Shown here: piece after piece, positions 53,894 to 63,359 of the stretch
Position numbering within the stretch: position 1 is the first letter of the stretch
Layout of the letters: every line of letters begins with the position of its first letter
From: Xanthomonas sacchari
GTDB taxonomy: Bacteria > Pseudomonadota > Gammaproteobacteria > Xanthomonadales > Xanthomonadaceae
DNA: 64,000 bases
Direction of reading: 5' to 3'
Assembly (NCBI RefSeq): GCF_024266585.1
Contig: NZ_CP100647.1
Coordinates: 4,135,001 to 4,199,000, forward strand
Translations under genes and position numbers: made by a program
Notes under the pieces: model-generated
Database searches by the model: none
Seen by the model: only the letters and a program-made list of their open reading frames with translations
What the model was told of the DNA's origin: nothing

Positions 53894-54790
53894 ATGGCGC
53901 GCGCATCCATCGCAACACGGCCGGCCGCCGCCGCGGCGCCGGCGGTCCGCATCGAACCGTTCGCCGCGCCGCTGGGCGCGCAGGTGCTGGGCCTGGACTT
54001 GACGCGTCCTCTGGACGCGGCCACGTTCGCGCTGCTGCATCGCGCGCACCTGCACTACCACGTGCTGGTGTTCCGCGACCAGCGCATCACCCCGGCGCAG
54101 CAGGTGGCCTTCAGCCGCCGCTTCGGCCCGCTGCAGATCCATGTGCTGCGCCAGTTCCAGCTGCGCGATCACCCGGAAGTGCTGGTGGTGTCCAACATCA
54201 AGGAGCACGGCCAGCCGATCGGGCTGGGCGATGCCGGCCACTACTGGCATTCGGACCTGTCGTACAAGCCGACCCCGAGCCTGGGTTCGATGCTGCTGGC
54301 GCAGGAGTTGCCCGCCGAGGGCGGCGACACCTTGTTCGCCAACCAGCACCTGGCCTGGGACACGCTGCCGCCCGAGCTGCAGCGCGCGGTCGACGGGCGC
54401 CTGGCCGAGCACAGCTACCTGGCCAAGTACGAGGACCTGCGCAAGCGCAATCCGTGGCGGCCGCCGCTGACCCAGGCGCAGATCGACGAGGTGCCGCCGG
54501 TGCGCCATCCGATCGTGCGCACCCATCCCGAGACCGGGCGCCGCGCGCTGTTCGTCAGCGAGCACTTCACCACCCGCATCGTCGGCCTGCCGCAGGACGA
54601 AAGCGACGCCCTGCTGCAGGCGCTGTTCGCGCACAGCAGCGCCGATGCGCTGGTCTACCGGCATCGCTGGCAAGCGCACGACATGGTGTTCTGGGACAAC
54701 CGCTCGGTCACCCACCTGGCCGGCGGCACCCCGGACCACCTGCGCCGGCGCCTGCACCGCACCACCATCGAGGGCGACGTGCCGTTCTGA
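53894..54790 (+). CDS. TauD/TfdA-family alpha-ketoglutarate-dependent dioxygenase
   Basis: The product is 298 residues. The iron site is His119-x-Asp121 in HYWHSDLSYKP, with distal His274 (SVTHLAGG). The C-terminal RRRLHRTTIEG holds the ketoglutarate-binding arginine. It is cytoplasmic. TauD-type enzymes release sulfite from taurine or oxidise sulfonates or sulfate esters. It precedes a complete SsuABC-like importer, so sulfur scavenging is likely. The start is ATG 53894; the frame is open a little further. Confidence 0.9.
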   Translation: MARASIATRPAAAAAPAVRIEPFAAPLGAQVLGLDLTRPLDAATFALLHRAHLHYHVLVFRDQRITPAQQVAFSRRFGPLQIHVLRQFQLRDHPEVLVVSNIKEHGQPIGLGDAGHYWHSDLSYKPTPSLGSMLLAQELPAEGGDTLFANQHLAWDTLPPELQRAVDGRLAEHSYLAKYEDLRKRNPWRPPLTQAQIDEVPPVRHPIVRTHPETGRRALFVSEHFTTRIVGLPQDESDALLQALFAHSSADALVYRHRWQAHDMVFWDNRSVTHLAGGTPDHLRRRLHRTTIEGDVPF

Positions 54791-54860
54791 GCCAGGCCCC
54801 TCCGCGCGGCGCTTCCGCCGCCGTCCGCCAGCGTAGCCCTCTCCCGCCCTGGAACGACGC

Positions 54861-55919
54861 ATGACCGCTTTCGATTCGCCCGCTTTCCCGCCTGCCGCAC
54901 CGTCCGCCGCTGCAGCGCGGCGGCTACGCTGGTTCGCCGCCGCGCTGCTCGCCGTCGCACTGCTGCACACCCAGCCGGCGCAGGCCGAAGGCCGGCTGCG
55001 CATCGCCAAGCAATACGGCATCGTCTACCTGCTGCTGGACGTGGCGCAGGAGCAGAAGCTGATCGAGAAGCACGGCAAGGCCGCCGGCATCGACATCGCG
55101 GTGGAGACCGTGCAGTTGTCCGGCGGCGCGGCCGCCAACGATGCGCTGCTGTCCGGGTCGATCGACGTGGCCGGCGCCGGCGTCGGCCCGCTGTTCACCC
55201 TGTGGGACCGCACGCGCGGCCGCCAGAACGTGCGCGGCGTGGCCTCGCTGGGCAACTTTCCCTACTACCTGATCAGCAACGATCCGCGGATCAAGACCCT
55301 GGACGACTTCGGCCCGCGCGACCGCATCGCGGTGCCGGCGGTCGGCGTCTCGGTGCAGTCGCGGCTGCTGCAGCACGCCTCGGCGCAGCGCTGGGGCGAA
55401 CGCGCCTACAACCGGCTGGACGCGCAGCAGGTCGCCTTGCCGCATCCCGACGCGGCCGCGGCGATCATCCGCGGCGGCACCGAGATCACCGCGCACTTCG
55501 CCAGCCCGCCGTTCCAGGAGCAGGAACTGGCGCGCAATCCGAAGGCGCACATCGTGCTCGACTCCTACGCGATCGAAGGCGGCCCGACCTCGGCCACGGT
55601 GCTGTACGCCACCGAGAAGTTCCGCCGCGACAATCCCAAGACCTACCAGGCCTTCGTCGCCGCGCTGGCCGAGGCGGCGGTCTTCGTGCAGCGCCAGCCG
55701 GAACAGGCGGCGGACCTGTTCGTGCGCCGCAATGGCGGCAAGATCGACCGCGCGCTGGTGCTGCGCATCCTCAAGGACCCCAAGGTGCAGTTCAAGACCG
55801 CGCCGCAGAACACGCTCAAGCTCGGCCAGTTCCTGTCCCGGATCGGCGCGATCAAGCAGGCGCCGACTTCGGTCAAGGATTATTTCTTCGACAGCGCGCA
55901 AGTGGCCGGAGGCAGCTGA
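54861..55919 (+). CDS. Sulfonate/taurine ABC transporter substrate-binding protein
   Basis: The product is 352 residues with a signal peptide (about 1-42). The mature SsuA/TauA/NMT1-like fold has LRIAKQYGIVYLLLDVAQEQ, IDIAVETVQLSGGAAANDALL and ISNDPRIKTLDDFGPRDRIA. It binds an anionic sulfur compound in the periplasm. It follows the dioxygenase gene by 70 bases and precedes the ATPase by one base. The substrate is inferred from the cluster. Confidence 0.87.
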   Translation: MTAFDSPAFPPAAPSAAAARRLRWFAAALLAVALLHTQPAQAEGRLRIAKQYGIVYLLLDVAQEQKLIEKHGKAAGIDIAVETVQLSGGAAANDALLSGSIDVAGAGVGPLFTLWDRTRGRQNVRGVASLGNFPYYLISNDPRIKTLDDFGPRDRIAVPAVGVSVQSRLLQHASAQRWGERAYNRLDAQQVALPHPDAAAAIIRGGTEITAHFASPPFQEQELARNPKAHIVLDSYAIEGGPTSATVLYATEKFRRDNPKTYQAFVAALAEAAVFVQRQPEQAADLFVRRNGGKIDRALVLRILKDPKVQFKTAPQNTLKLGQFLSRIGAIKQAPTSVKDYFFDSAQVAGGS

Positions 55920-55920
55920 G

Positions 55921-56798
<878 letters not shown>

Positions 56799-56802
<4 letters not shown>

Positions 56803-57668
56803 GCGCCGCCGCGCCGCTGCGGCCGCCGATCCGCGCCGAGTACGAGAACCCGGTGTTGCCCTACGCCGCCGCCGCGCCGGCGACCGTGGCGCGACGCCGG
56901 CAGTTCCCGGACTGGCTGCGCCAGGCGCTGGTGCTGGTCGTGCTGGCGGCGCTGTGGGAAGCGGCGGCGCGCTGGCTCGACGACGACCTGCTGCTGCCGA
57001 GCTTCCTGCAGACCGCGCGCGCCTTCGCCGACGGGCTGTGGACGGGCGAATTGCTGGGCCGGGTCGGCGCCTCGCTGCGCATGCTCGCGCAAGGCTATGC
57101 GCTCGGCGTGGCCCTGGCCTTCGGCCTGACCGCGCTGGCGGTCTCGACCCGGATCGGCCGCGACCTGCTGAGCACGCTGACGGCGATGTTCAATCCGCTG
57201 CCGGCGATCGCCCTGCTGCCGCTGGCCCTGTTGTGGTTCGGCCTGGGCAACGGCAGCCTGGTGTTCGTGCTGGTACACGCGGTGCTGTGGCCGCTGGCGC
57301 TGAACACCTACGCCGGTTTCCAGGGCGTGCCGGAGACACTGCGCATGGCCGCGCGCAACTACGGCCTGCACGGCCTGCGCTACGTGGTCGCGATCCTGGT
57401 CCCGGCCGCGCTGCCGGCGATCCTGTCCGGCCTGAAGATCGCCTGGGCCTTCGCCTGGCGCACGCTGATCGCCGCCGAACTGGTGTTCGGCGCCACCTCC
57501 GGCCAGGGCGGCCTGGGCTGGTACATCTTCCAGAATCGCAACGAGCTCTACACCGACCGCGTCTTCGCCGGGCTGGCGATGGTGATCCTGCTCGGCCTGC
57601 TGGTGGAAGGCGCCGGCTTCCGCGTCCTGGAACGGCTCACCGTGCGTCGCTGGGGCATGCAGCGCTGA
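56799..57668 (+). CDS. ABC transporter permease (SsuC/TauC-like)
   Basis: The product is 289 residues. About six transmembrane helices run from 43 to 280. The BPD-type loop EAA-like motif is PETLRMAARNYGLHGLRY, then the helix AILVPAALPAILSGLKIAWAFAW. It completes the importer. The N-terminal 35 residues are Ala/Pro-rich and variable. A perfect hairpin lies at 57738-57765. Confidence 0.92.
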
Positions 57669-57737
57669 GCGGCGCGGGCCGCCTCCGCCACCGGCCGGCG
57701 CCGGCCACTCCCCCCGCGCATCGACGAACGCCCAAAA

Positions 57738-57765
57738 GGGAAGGCGCCATCCCGGCCGCCTTCCC
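57738..57765. terminator. Bidirectional terminator between convergent genes
   Basis: GGGAAGGCG (57738-57746) pairs with CGCCTTCCC (57757-57765) around a 10-base loop. On the minus strand, the stem is followed by CTTTT, so an intrinsic terminator for the haem operon is likely. It also lies 69 bases after the permease stop. Confidence 0.7.
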
Positions 57766-57797
57766 ACCCTGGCGGTGTCGCGACGGCGGCGCTGCGC

Positions 57798-58736
57798 TCA
57801 GCGCGCGGCCGCGGCCGGCTCCACCCACTGCGCGAACACCGCATCGAGTTGCGCATCGCCGACCGGCTTGCCGGCCTGCACCGCCTCGGCCTGTTCGAAC
57901 AGCGGCACGATCATCGCCATGCCATCGACCTTGGTCTTCAGGTGCACGCCCGGCGGCGTGCCGAGGAACCGGTCCCAGCGCGCGCGCACCTTCGCCCAAT
58001 AGCCCTGGGTGGCCTTCCAGTAGGCATAGGCCGGCGCAAAATCGACCTGTTGGGTCTTGACGTAGTCGTTGAAGCCGAACTCGCGGGCGATGGCCTGCTG
58101 GCTGCCGTCGGGCTTGCGCAGCACCTTGGTGTTGAACTGTTCGTGGGTCCAGCCGGCCGGGGTCAGCGTGTGCCGGTTGATCGCCGCCAGCGCGTTGTAG
58201 TCGCTGCGCTTGGTGTACTCGCGGCGCGGCAACGGCCGCCAGGTCAGGTCGCTGGTCCAGGTCGGATGGCCGTCGGCGTAGTCCCAGCGCCCGGTGCCGC
58301 AATAGCGCGGCGCGTCGCTGACCTCGTACACGCACTGGGTCCAGGCGCCGCGGGTGGCCGCCGCATCGAGCGGGCGCACCTGCCAGGTCTGGTCGGCACT
58401 GAACTCGAAGCGCTGCGGCGCCTCGTAGACCCAGTCCTGGCGCCAGTGCTTGGTCACGTGGCCGCTCTTGGGCTCCACCAGCAGATGCTGCAGCACCACC
58501 TTGCGCGGGCTGTCCTCGACCACGATCACCACTTCGTCGCCGCCGCTGCGCAGCGGTGCGGCACGCGCGTAGCCGGGTTGCAGCAGCACGGTCTCGTCGA
58601 AGGCGAACGTCACCGTGTACTCGCCCTGCATCGCCAGGATGCTGGCGCGGTCGCGCGCCGGATCGGCGTTCTCGGCGTGGGCGGGAAGATTGCCGGCAAG
58701 CAGCAGGGCAAACAACAGCGGAGGGGCTTTCATCAT
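57798..58736 (-). CDS. DUF6607-type secreted protein in the haem-uptake operon
   Basis: The product is 312 residues with a signal peptide (about 1-21). The mature protein has many aromatic residues: WRQDWVYEAPQRFEFSADQTW, GRWDYADGHPTWTSDLTWRP and EYTKRSDYNAL. It resembles DUF6607 proteins, which often sit beside haem receptors. The function is unknown. It is the last gene of the minus-strand operon and lies 52 bases after the Cys-rich protein gene. Two ATG codons (58736, 58733) are possible starts. Confidence 0.75.
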   Translation of the reverse strand: MMKAPPLLFALLLAGNLPAHAENADPARDRASILAMQGEYTVTFAFDETVLLQPGYARAAPLRSGGDEVVIVVEDSPRKVVLQHLLVEPKSGHVTKHWRQDWVYEAPQRFEFSADQTWQVRPLDAAATRGAWTQCVYEVSDAPRYCGTGRWDYADGHPTWTSDLTWRPLPRREYTKRSDYNALAAINRHTLTPAGWTHEQFNTKVLRKPDGSQQAIAREFGFNDYVKTQQVDFAPAYAYWKATQGYWAKVRARWDRFLGTPPGVHLKTKVDGMAMIVPLFEQAEAVQAGKPVGDAQLDAVFAQWVEPAAAAR

Positions 58737-58788
58737 CGAAAAGGGTGTAGTTGTTGTTGATGGGAAACGGGGAACCACGATCGGCCAC

Positions 58789-59382
58789 TCACAGCCGCAG
58801 CAGCGGCCACGGCCGGTCGGGATCGGGGCGCGGCGCAGGGCGCCCGGCGCGGGCGCAGCAGCAATCGTCGACCAGCACATCGCCTTCGGCCGCCTCCAGG
58901 CGCGCGATGCGCCGGGCGATGCTGGCGCCGAGCGGCGACACGCCGGCCACGCTGGCCGCCAGCACGCCATCGGCCGCGTGCAGGCGCAGCGCCCGTGCCT
59001 GCCAGCCATCGCCGCGCAGGCGGCCGGCGACGCGCCGCCACAGCCGCTCGGCGACGCCGCCGTCGGCGGCATCCTGCGCCGCGGGCAAGGCCGACAACAG
59101 CGTGTCCCAGGCGACGAAATCGCTGTCCGGCAGCAGGTACAGGCGCCAGCAGCACTGCTGTTGGCAATCGTAGAAGCGCAGGCTCTCCAGCACCCCGTCG
59201 CTGTCCACGTCCAGGTGCGCGGCCACGCTGCGGGCATGGCGCCAGCCGATCAGTTCGGCGCCGGTGCGGGCGCGGTACAGGCACAGCACGGTGCCCAGCG
59301 CGGCCAGCTGCGCCGGGCGCGGCAGCGGCGCGGTGGCGGCGATCCGCTCCGGGCCGGTACGCGCTGGCGCGGCGGTGCGCAT
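58789..59382 (-). CDS. Cys-rich hypothetical protein of the haem operon
   Basis: The product is 197 residues. I do not recognise a named family. It is soluble, without signal peptide or TM. Cysteine clusters are DCQQQCCWRLYLLPD (about 88-102) and VDDCCCARAG (about 172-181). The first 25 residues are Ala/Pro-rich. It follows the receptor gene by 6 bases and is therefore co-transcribed with it. A haem-handling role is inferred from context only. Confidence 0.6.
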   Translation of the reverse strand: MRTAAPARTGPERIAATAPLPRPAQLAALGTVLCLYRARTGAELIGWRHARSVAAHLDVDSDGVLESLRFYDCQQQCCWRLYLLPDSDFVAWDTLLSALPAAQDAADGGVAERLWRRVAGRLRGDGWQARALRLHAADGVLAASVAGVSPLGASIARRIARLEAAEGDVLVDDCCCARAGRPAPRPDPDRPWPLLRL

Positions 59383-59388
59383 GTGCCG

Positions 59389-61608
59389 CTACCAGTCCAG
59401 CGCCAGGCTGACCGAGACATTGCGCCCGGCGCCGGTATAGCGGTCGAGCACGGCGCTGCTGGCCAGGGTCGCGCCGGGCAGCATGTTCCAGTCGATGTAG
59501 CGGCGGTCGGCCAGGTTGAACACGCCCACGTCGAGCCGCGCGCCTTCGGTGAAGCGCCAGTGCGCGAGCAGGTCCAGCGTCGCGTAGCCGGCCGGCGTGT
59601 AGTAGGTCGGCAGTTCCGGGCGGCGCTTCTTCGCCACCGCGGTGGCGACCAGTTGCGCGCCCCAGGTGCTGCGGTCGTAGCCCAGCCCGAGCACGCCGCG
59701 CAGCGGATCCACCGAATTGAGCGGCGTGCCGTCGGTGCGGTTGTCGCCGCGCGCATAGGCGGCGCTGGCCTGCAGCGACCAACCGGCCCAGCGCGCATCG
59801 AGCGCGCCGACGTCGATGCCGGCCTTGGCCTCCACGCCACGGATGACGACCCGATCCACGTTGCGCGACTGGTACAGCATCAGGCCGTCGGCGTTGAAGC
59901 CGACGAAGCGGTAGGACTCGATGAAGTCGCGGTAGGCGTTGCGGTAGGCGCTCAGGCCGGCGTAGACGGCCGGGCCGGCATAGCGCAGGCCGAGTTCCGC
60001 ACCGCGGCTGGTCTCCGGCTTCAGGTCGGGATTGGCGATCGCGGTGTAGCCGATCAGCAGGTTGGTGAAGCCGATATTGACGTCGTTGTAGGGCGGCGCG
60101 CGGAAGCCGTGCGCGTAGTTGGCGTACAGCGACCAGGCGTCGTCCAGGCGCCAGATCGCGCCGAGCTTGGGCGAGACGTTGCGGTCGCTGATCTTCTTCG
60201 CCGCCACGCCGGGATTGTCGGTGGCGAAGATCGCGTCGACCTGCGGCGACAACCGGTAGTAATCGGCACGCAGCGCCGGGATCAGGCGGAAGCGGCCGTC
60301 GGCCAGCGCGATCTCGTCCTGCAGGTAGGCGCCGGCCTTGATCGTCTCGGTGATCGGGAAATCGCGGACCGGGAAGGTCTCCATGCCCACGGTCTTGCTG
60401 ATCGCCCCGGTGCGCAGGTTCAGCGTGTGGCCGTCGCGCTTCTCGTGGGTGTCGGTGTGCGACAGGTCGATGCCGTAGCTGATGTCGTGCACCACGCTAC
60501 CCTGGTCCACCCGCTTGTGCAGATTGGCCTGCAGCCCGTACAGGCGCTGGTCGAAGTCGTGTTCCATATGCCGCAGCGTGCCGTTGCTGCGGCGTTCGTC
60601 GGTGCGCTGCAGGCTCTGGCTGTCCTGGCGATACAGCTGCCACTGCAGGTCGTCGGCAAGCAGCGTGTCGAGCTGGTCCGCCTCGTGGGCCAGCGAGACG
60701 CGGGCGCGGGTCTGGTGGTCGCGGCCACGCTGGGACAGGATGCTGGCAGTGACGTTGCTCAGCGCGTCGATGCGGGAGTAGTCCTCGTTGCCTTCCACGG
60801 TCAGCTTGAAGCGCTGGTTCGCGCTGGGCGCGTAGACCAGCTTGCTGAGCAGGCTGCGGCCATCGCTGTTGAGCGGATTGGGCGCGGTGCGCGCCGCGCC
60901 GATGCTGCGGTTGTCGCCCTGGGTCTCGCTTTCCTGGCCCTGGCGATGGCTGAGCGCGGCCATGCCGCTCCAGCGCGCGCCGCCGAAGGCGACCAGCGCG
61001 CCGGCGAACAGGCCCTTCCACTCGCTCTCGTAGCCGAACTTCAGGCCGACGTAGCTGTCCTTGCCCGGCGCCAGGTAGTCGGACGGATCCTTGGTGACGT
61101 AGGCGACCACGCCGCCGAGCGCATCGGAGCCGTACAGCGCGCTGGCCGGGCCGCGCACGATCTCCACGCGCTTGAGCGTGTCCATGTCGACGAAGTTGCG
61201 GTTGGCGTTGAGGTAGCTGCCGAAGCTGAAGCCGTCCGAGACCGGAATGCCGTCGGTCTGGATCAGCACACGGTTGCCGTCCAGGCCGCGGATACGGATG
61301 CCGCCGATGCCGCTGAAGCGGCCGCTGTTGCCGGTGGCGGAGACGCCGGGCGTGTAGCGCAGCAGATCCTTCAGGTCGTGGACCAGTGTGCGGTCCATCT
61401 GTTCGCGGTCGATCACATCGACGCTGCCGGGCACGTCGACGATGGCGCGCTGGGTGCGGGTGGCGGTGACCTGCAGGCGATCGAAATCGCGGATGGCCGC
61501 CGCACCGGTGTCGGCGTCGGCAGGGGATGCGGGAGCGGCATGCGCGCTGGCAGTCAGGGCCAGCCACAGCGCGCCGGTCAGCGGAGCGGTACGGAACATG
61601 GAGAGCAT
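59389..61608 (-). CDS. TonB-dependent haem/haemoglobin receptor
   Basis: The product is 739 residues with a signal peptide (about 1-27). The plug has LQVTATRTQRAIVDVPGSV, GIRIRGLDGNRVLIQTDGIP and VEIVRGPASALYGSDALGGV. The barrel has the haem-receptor motifs FRAP (502-505) and NPDL (526-529), and it ends in a typical aromatic beta-signature (VSLALDW). The interval between FRAP and NPDL has no His, although HemR-type receptors carry a haem-binding His there. It sits between hemP and the Cys-rich gene. Start ATG 61608; 61599 is the alternative. Confidence 0.9.
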   Translation of the reverse strand: MLSMFRTAPLTGALWLALTASAHAAPASPADADTGAAAIRDFDRLQVTATRTQRAIVDVPGSVDVIDREQMDRTLVHDLKDLLRYTPGVSATGNSGRFSGIGGIRIRGLDGNRVLIQTDGIPVSDGFSFGSYLNANRNFVDMDTLKRVEIVRGPASALYGSDALGGVVAYVTKDPSDYLAPGKDSYVGLKFGYESEWKGLFAGALVAFGGARWSGMAALSHRQGQESETQGDNRSIGAARTAPNPLNSDGRSLLSKLVYAPSANQRFKLTVEGNEDYSRIDALSNVTASILSQRGRDHQTRARVSLAHEADQLDTLLADDLQWQLYRQDSQSLQRTDERRSNGTLRHMEHDFDQRLYGLQANLHKRVDQGSVVHDISYGIDLSHTDTHEKRDGHTLNLRTGAISKTVGMETFPVRDFPITETIKAGAYLQDEIALADGRFRLIPALRADYYRLSPQVDAIFATDNPGVAAKKISDRNVSPKLGAIWRLDDAWSLYANYAHGFRAPPYNDVNIGFTNLLIGYTAIANPDLKPETSRGAELGLRYAGPAVYAGLSAYRNAYRDFIESYRFVGFNADGLMLYQSRNVDRVVIRGVEAKAGIDVGALDARWAGWSLQASAAYARGDNRTDGTPLNSVDPLRGVLGLGYDRSTWGAQLVATAVAKKRRPELPTYYTPAGYATLDLLAHWRFTEGARLDVGVFNLADRRYIDWNMLPGATLASSAVLDRYTGAGRNVSVSLALDW

Positions 61609-61777
61609 CGGTGGTCGCGCAAGACCCTCGACCGGCACGGCGCGCAGGCCGCGCGCCTGGCCGAGGGGGGAGAGAAGGATCGCGACTGCGAGGCGGCCGC
61701 GGCCGGCGCGCAAGGGCGTCGGCCAGGTGGCGGCAGTGTCGAGCGGTACGCCGGCCGCGCGCGGCGGCCGGACGGCG
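61609..61777. other. Gap between hemP and the receptor gene
   Basis: The 169 bases are very GC-rich and show no gene. Several short inverted GC repeats are present, such as GGCCGCGGCC near 61693, which could attenuate the transcript between hemP and the receptor. Confidence 0.4.
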
Positions 61778-61978
61778 TTACTTGGTCAGGATCAGCTTGT
61801 CGTTGCTGGTGTGGCGCAGGCGATACACGCGGTCGCCGTGCTGGATCAGCACTTCGCGGCGGCCCTTGAGCAGCGCCTGGCTGCTGATGGTTTCTTCGGC
61901 AGGCACCGCGCGCGGCGCCGTACGCTCGCGCAGGCTCAGGGTTTCGGGGTGACGCAACAGCACGGGTTGAGCGGTCAT
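61778..61978 (-). CDS. hemP: Haem-uptake protein HemP/HmuP
   Basis: The product is 66 residues. It has the HemP C-terminal signature EVLIQHGDRVYRLRHTSNDK and ends KLILTK. HemP/HmuP is a small regulator or helper encoded beside haem receptors in proteobacteria, needed for receptor expression in some species. It is first in the operon, directly after a Fur box. Confidence 0.9.
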   Translation of the reverse strand: MTAQPVLLRHPETLSLRERTAPRAVPAEETISSQALLKGRREVLIQHGDRVYRLRHTSNDKLILTK

Positions 61979-62173
61979 GGTCGAACTCCATCCACAGGGT
62001 GCATGAAGATGATAATGATTCTCAATACTTAATCAAGACCCATTCTCGCCCATTTCGATTCGCGGTTGCGATCAAGATCGCAAGATCAAAAGATGCAAAA
62101 AATCGAAGGCACCTCTCCCGACTCGGCCACCGCACCGCCGCCGCTTGGCGCGGCGGCGGCGCCCCTGCCGCCC
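61979..62173 (-). promoter_or_regulatory. Haem operon promoter region with Fur box
   Basis: GATAATGATTCTCAATACT at 62011-62029 matches the Fur consensus at 14 of 19 positions. It lies about 33 bases upstream of hemP. Iron-dependent repression of the haem operon is therefore likely. The remaining part up to the aldo/keto reductase shows no gene. Confidence 0.85.
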
Positions 62174-63145
62174 TCACTCCAGCGCGGACTCGACCCGGCC
62201 CCACCATGCCGCATCGTCGCGCTCGGCCAGTTCCAGCGCGGCCAGGTTCTCCAGCAACTGCGCGACCCGGCTGGCGCCGAGGATCACCGTGGACACGTGC
62301 GGGTTGCGCAGGCACCAGGCGATCGCCAGCGCCGCCGGCGCCACCCCCTCGGCCGCGGCCAGCGCGGTGAAGGCGCGCGCGCGCTCGACCCGGCGCTGCG
62401 CGGGCGGCCCGATCACCTCCTGCTGCAGCCAGGCATTGCGCTCCTGGCCCAGCCGCGAGGCCGGATCGATGCCGTCGTTGTACTTGCCGGTGAGCAGGCC
62501 CGAGGCCAGCGGCGACCAGATGGTGGTGCCCAGGCCCAGTTCGGCGTACAGCGGTGCGTACTCCTGCTCCACGCGCTCGCGGTGCAGCAGGTTGTACTGC
62601 GGCTGCTCCATCGACGGGCCGTGCAGGCCCAGCGCGCGCGCCACCTGCGCCGCCTCGCGGATGCGCTCGGCCGGCCACTCGGAGGTGCCCCAGTACAGCA
62701 CCTTGCCCTGGCGGATCAGCGCGTCCATCGCGCGCACGGTTTCCTCCACCGGCGTGTCCGGATCGGGGCGGTGGCAGTAGTACAGGTCCAGGTAATCCAC
62801 CCGCAGGCGCTTGAGCGCCGCATGGCAGGCGTCGGTGACGTGCTTGCGCGAGAGCCCGCGCTGGGTCGGGCGCGGCGACTCCACGGCGCCGAAGTAGACT
62901 TTGCTGGACACGCAGAAGCCGTCGCGCGGCAGGCGCAGGTCGGCGATCACGTCGCCCATCACCTGCTCGGCGCGGCCGTGCGCGTAGACCTCGGCGTTGT
63001 CGAAGAAGTTGATGCCGTGGTCCCAGGCGGCGGCGATCAGGTTGCGCGCTTCGTCGCGGCCGGTCTGCCCGCCGAAGTTGATCCAGGCACCGAACGACAG
63101 CGCCGACAGCTGCAACCCGGTGGTCCCGAGGCGACGGTAATGCAT
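62174..63145 (-). CDS. Aldo/keto reductase
   Basis: The product is 323 residues, a TIM-barrel NADPH-dependent reductase of the YghZ/Kv-beta-like subgroup. The catalytic residues lie in FFDNAEVYAHG (Asp and Tyr), VSSKVYF (Lys) and YYCHRPD (His). The C-terminal VSTVILGASRVAQLLENL binds the cofactor. It is cytoplasmic and reduces aldehydes or ketones; the substrate is unknown. It starts at ATG 63145 with CAGGAGGAG shortly before it. Confidence 0.92.
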   Translation of the reverse strand: MHYRRLGTTGLQLSALSFGAWINFGGQTGRDEARNLIAAAWDHGINFFDNAEVYAHGRAEQVMGDVIADLRLPRDGFCVSSKVYFGAVESPRPTQRGLSRKHVTDACHAALKRLRVDYLDLYYCHRPDPDTPVEETVRAMDALIRQGKVLYWGTSEWPAERIREAAQVARALGLHGPSMEQPQYNLLHRERVEQEYAPLYAELGLGTTIWSPLASGLLTGKYNDGIDPASRLGQERNAWLQQEVIGPPAQRRVERARAFTALAAAEGVAPAALAIAWCLRNPHVSTVILGASRVAQLLENLAALELAERDDAAWWGRVESALE

Positions 63146-63359
63146 GGCAACTCCTCCTGCTGAGCGAACCCGCGGCATGGCCGGGGACGGCCACACAGTG
63201 TAGCGGTGCCGCCCGGCATCGCCCCGCCAGCGGCAGGGCCCCCGCTCTTGCGAATCCCCAATCCCGAATCCCCAATCCCCGACTGAACACGCCTCGCCTT
63301 GCCGGCCGTCACCCCCTGCACTAGGCTTCCCGTCTTTGGTCGGGGACCCGGGGACGCAG
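63146..63359. repeat. Intergenic region with GGGATT-type repeat
   Basis: CGAATCCCCAATCCCGAATC and a further CCCAATCCCC lie at 63251-63280. No other feature is seen. It separates the divergent aldo/keto reductase and nupC genes. Confidence 0.6.

Noticed and set aside
58615-61869. Long plus-strand open frame opposite the haem receptor operon
   Set aside because: It has low complexity and no domain. The minus strand has a TonB receptor with a plug and barrel.
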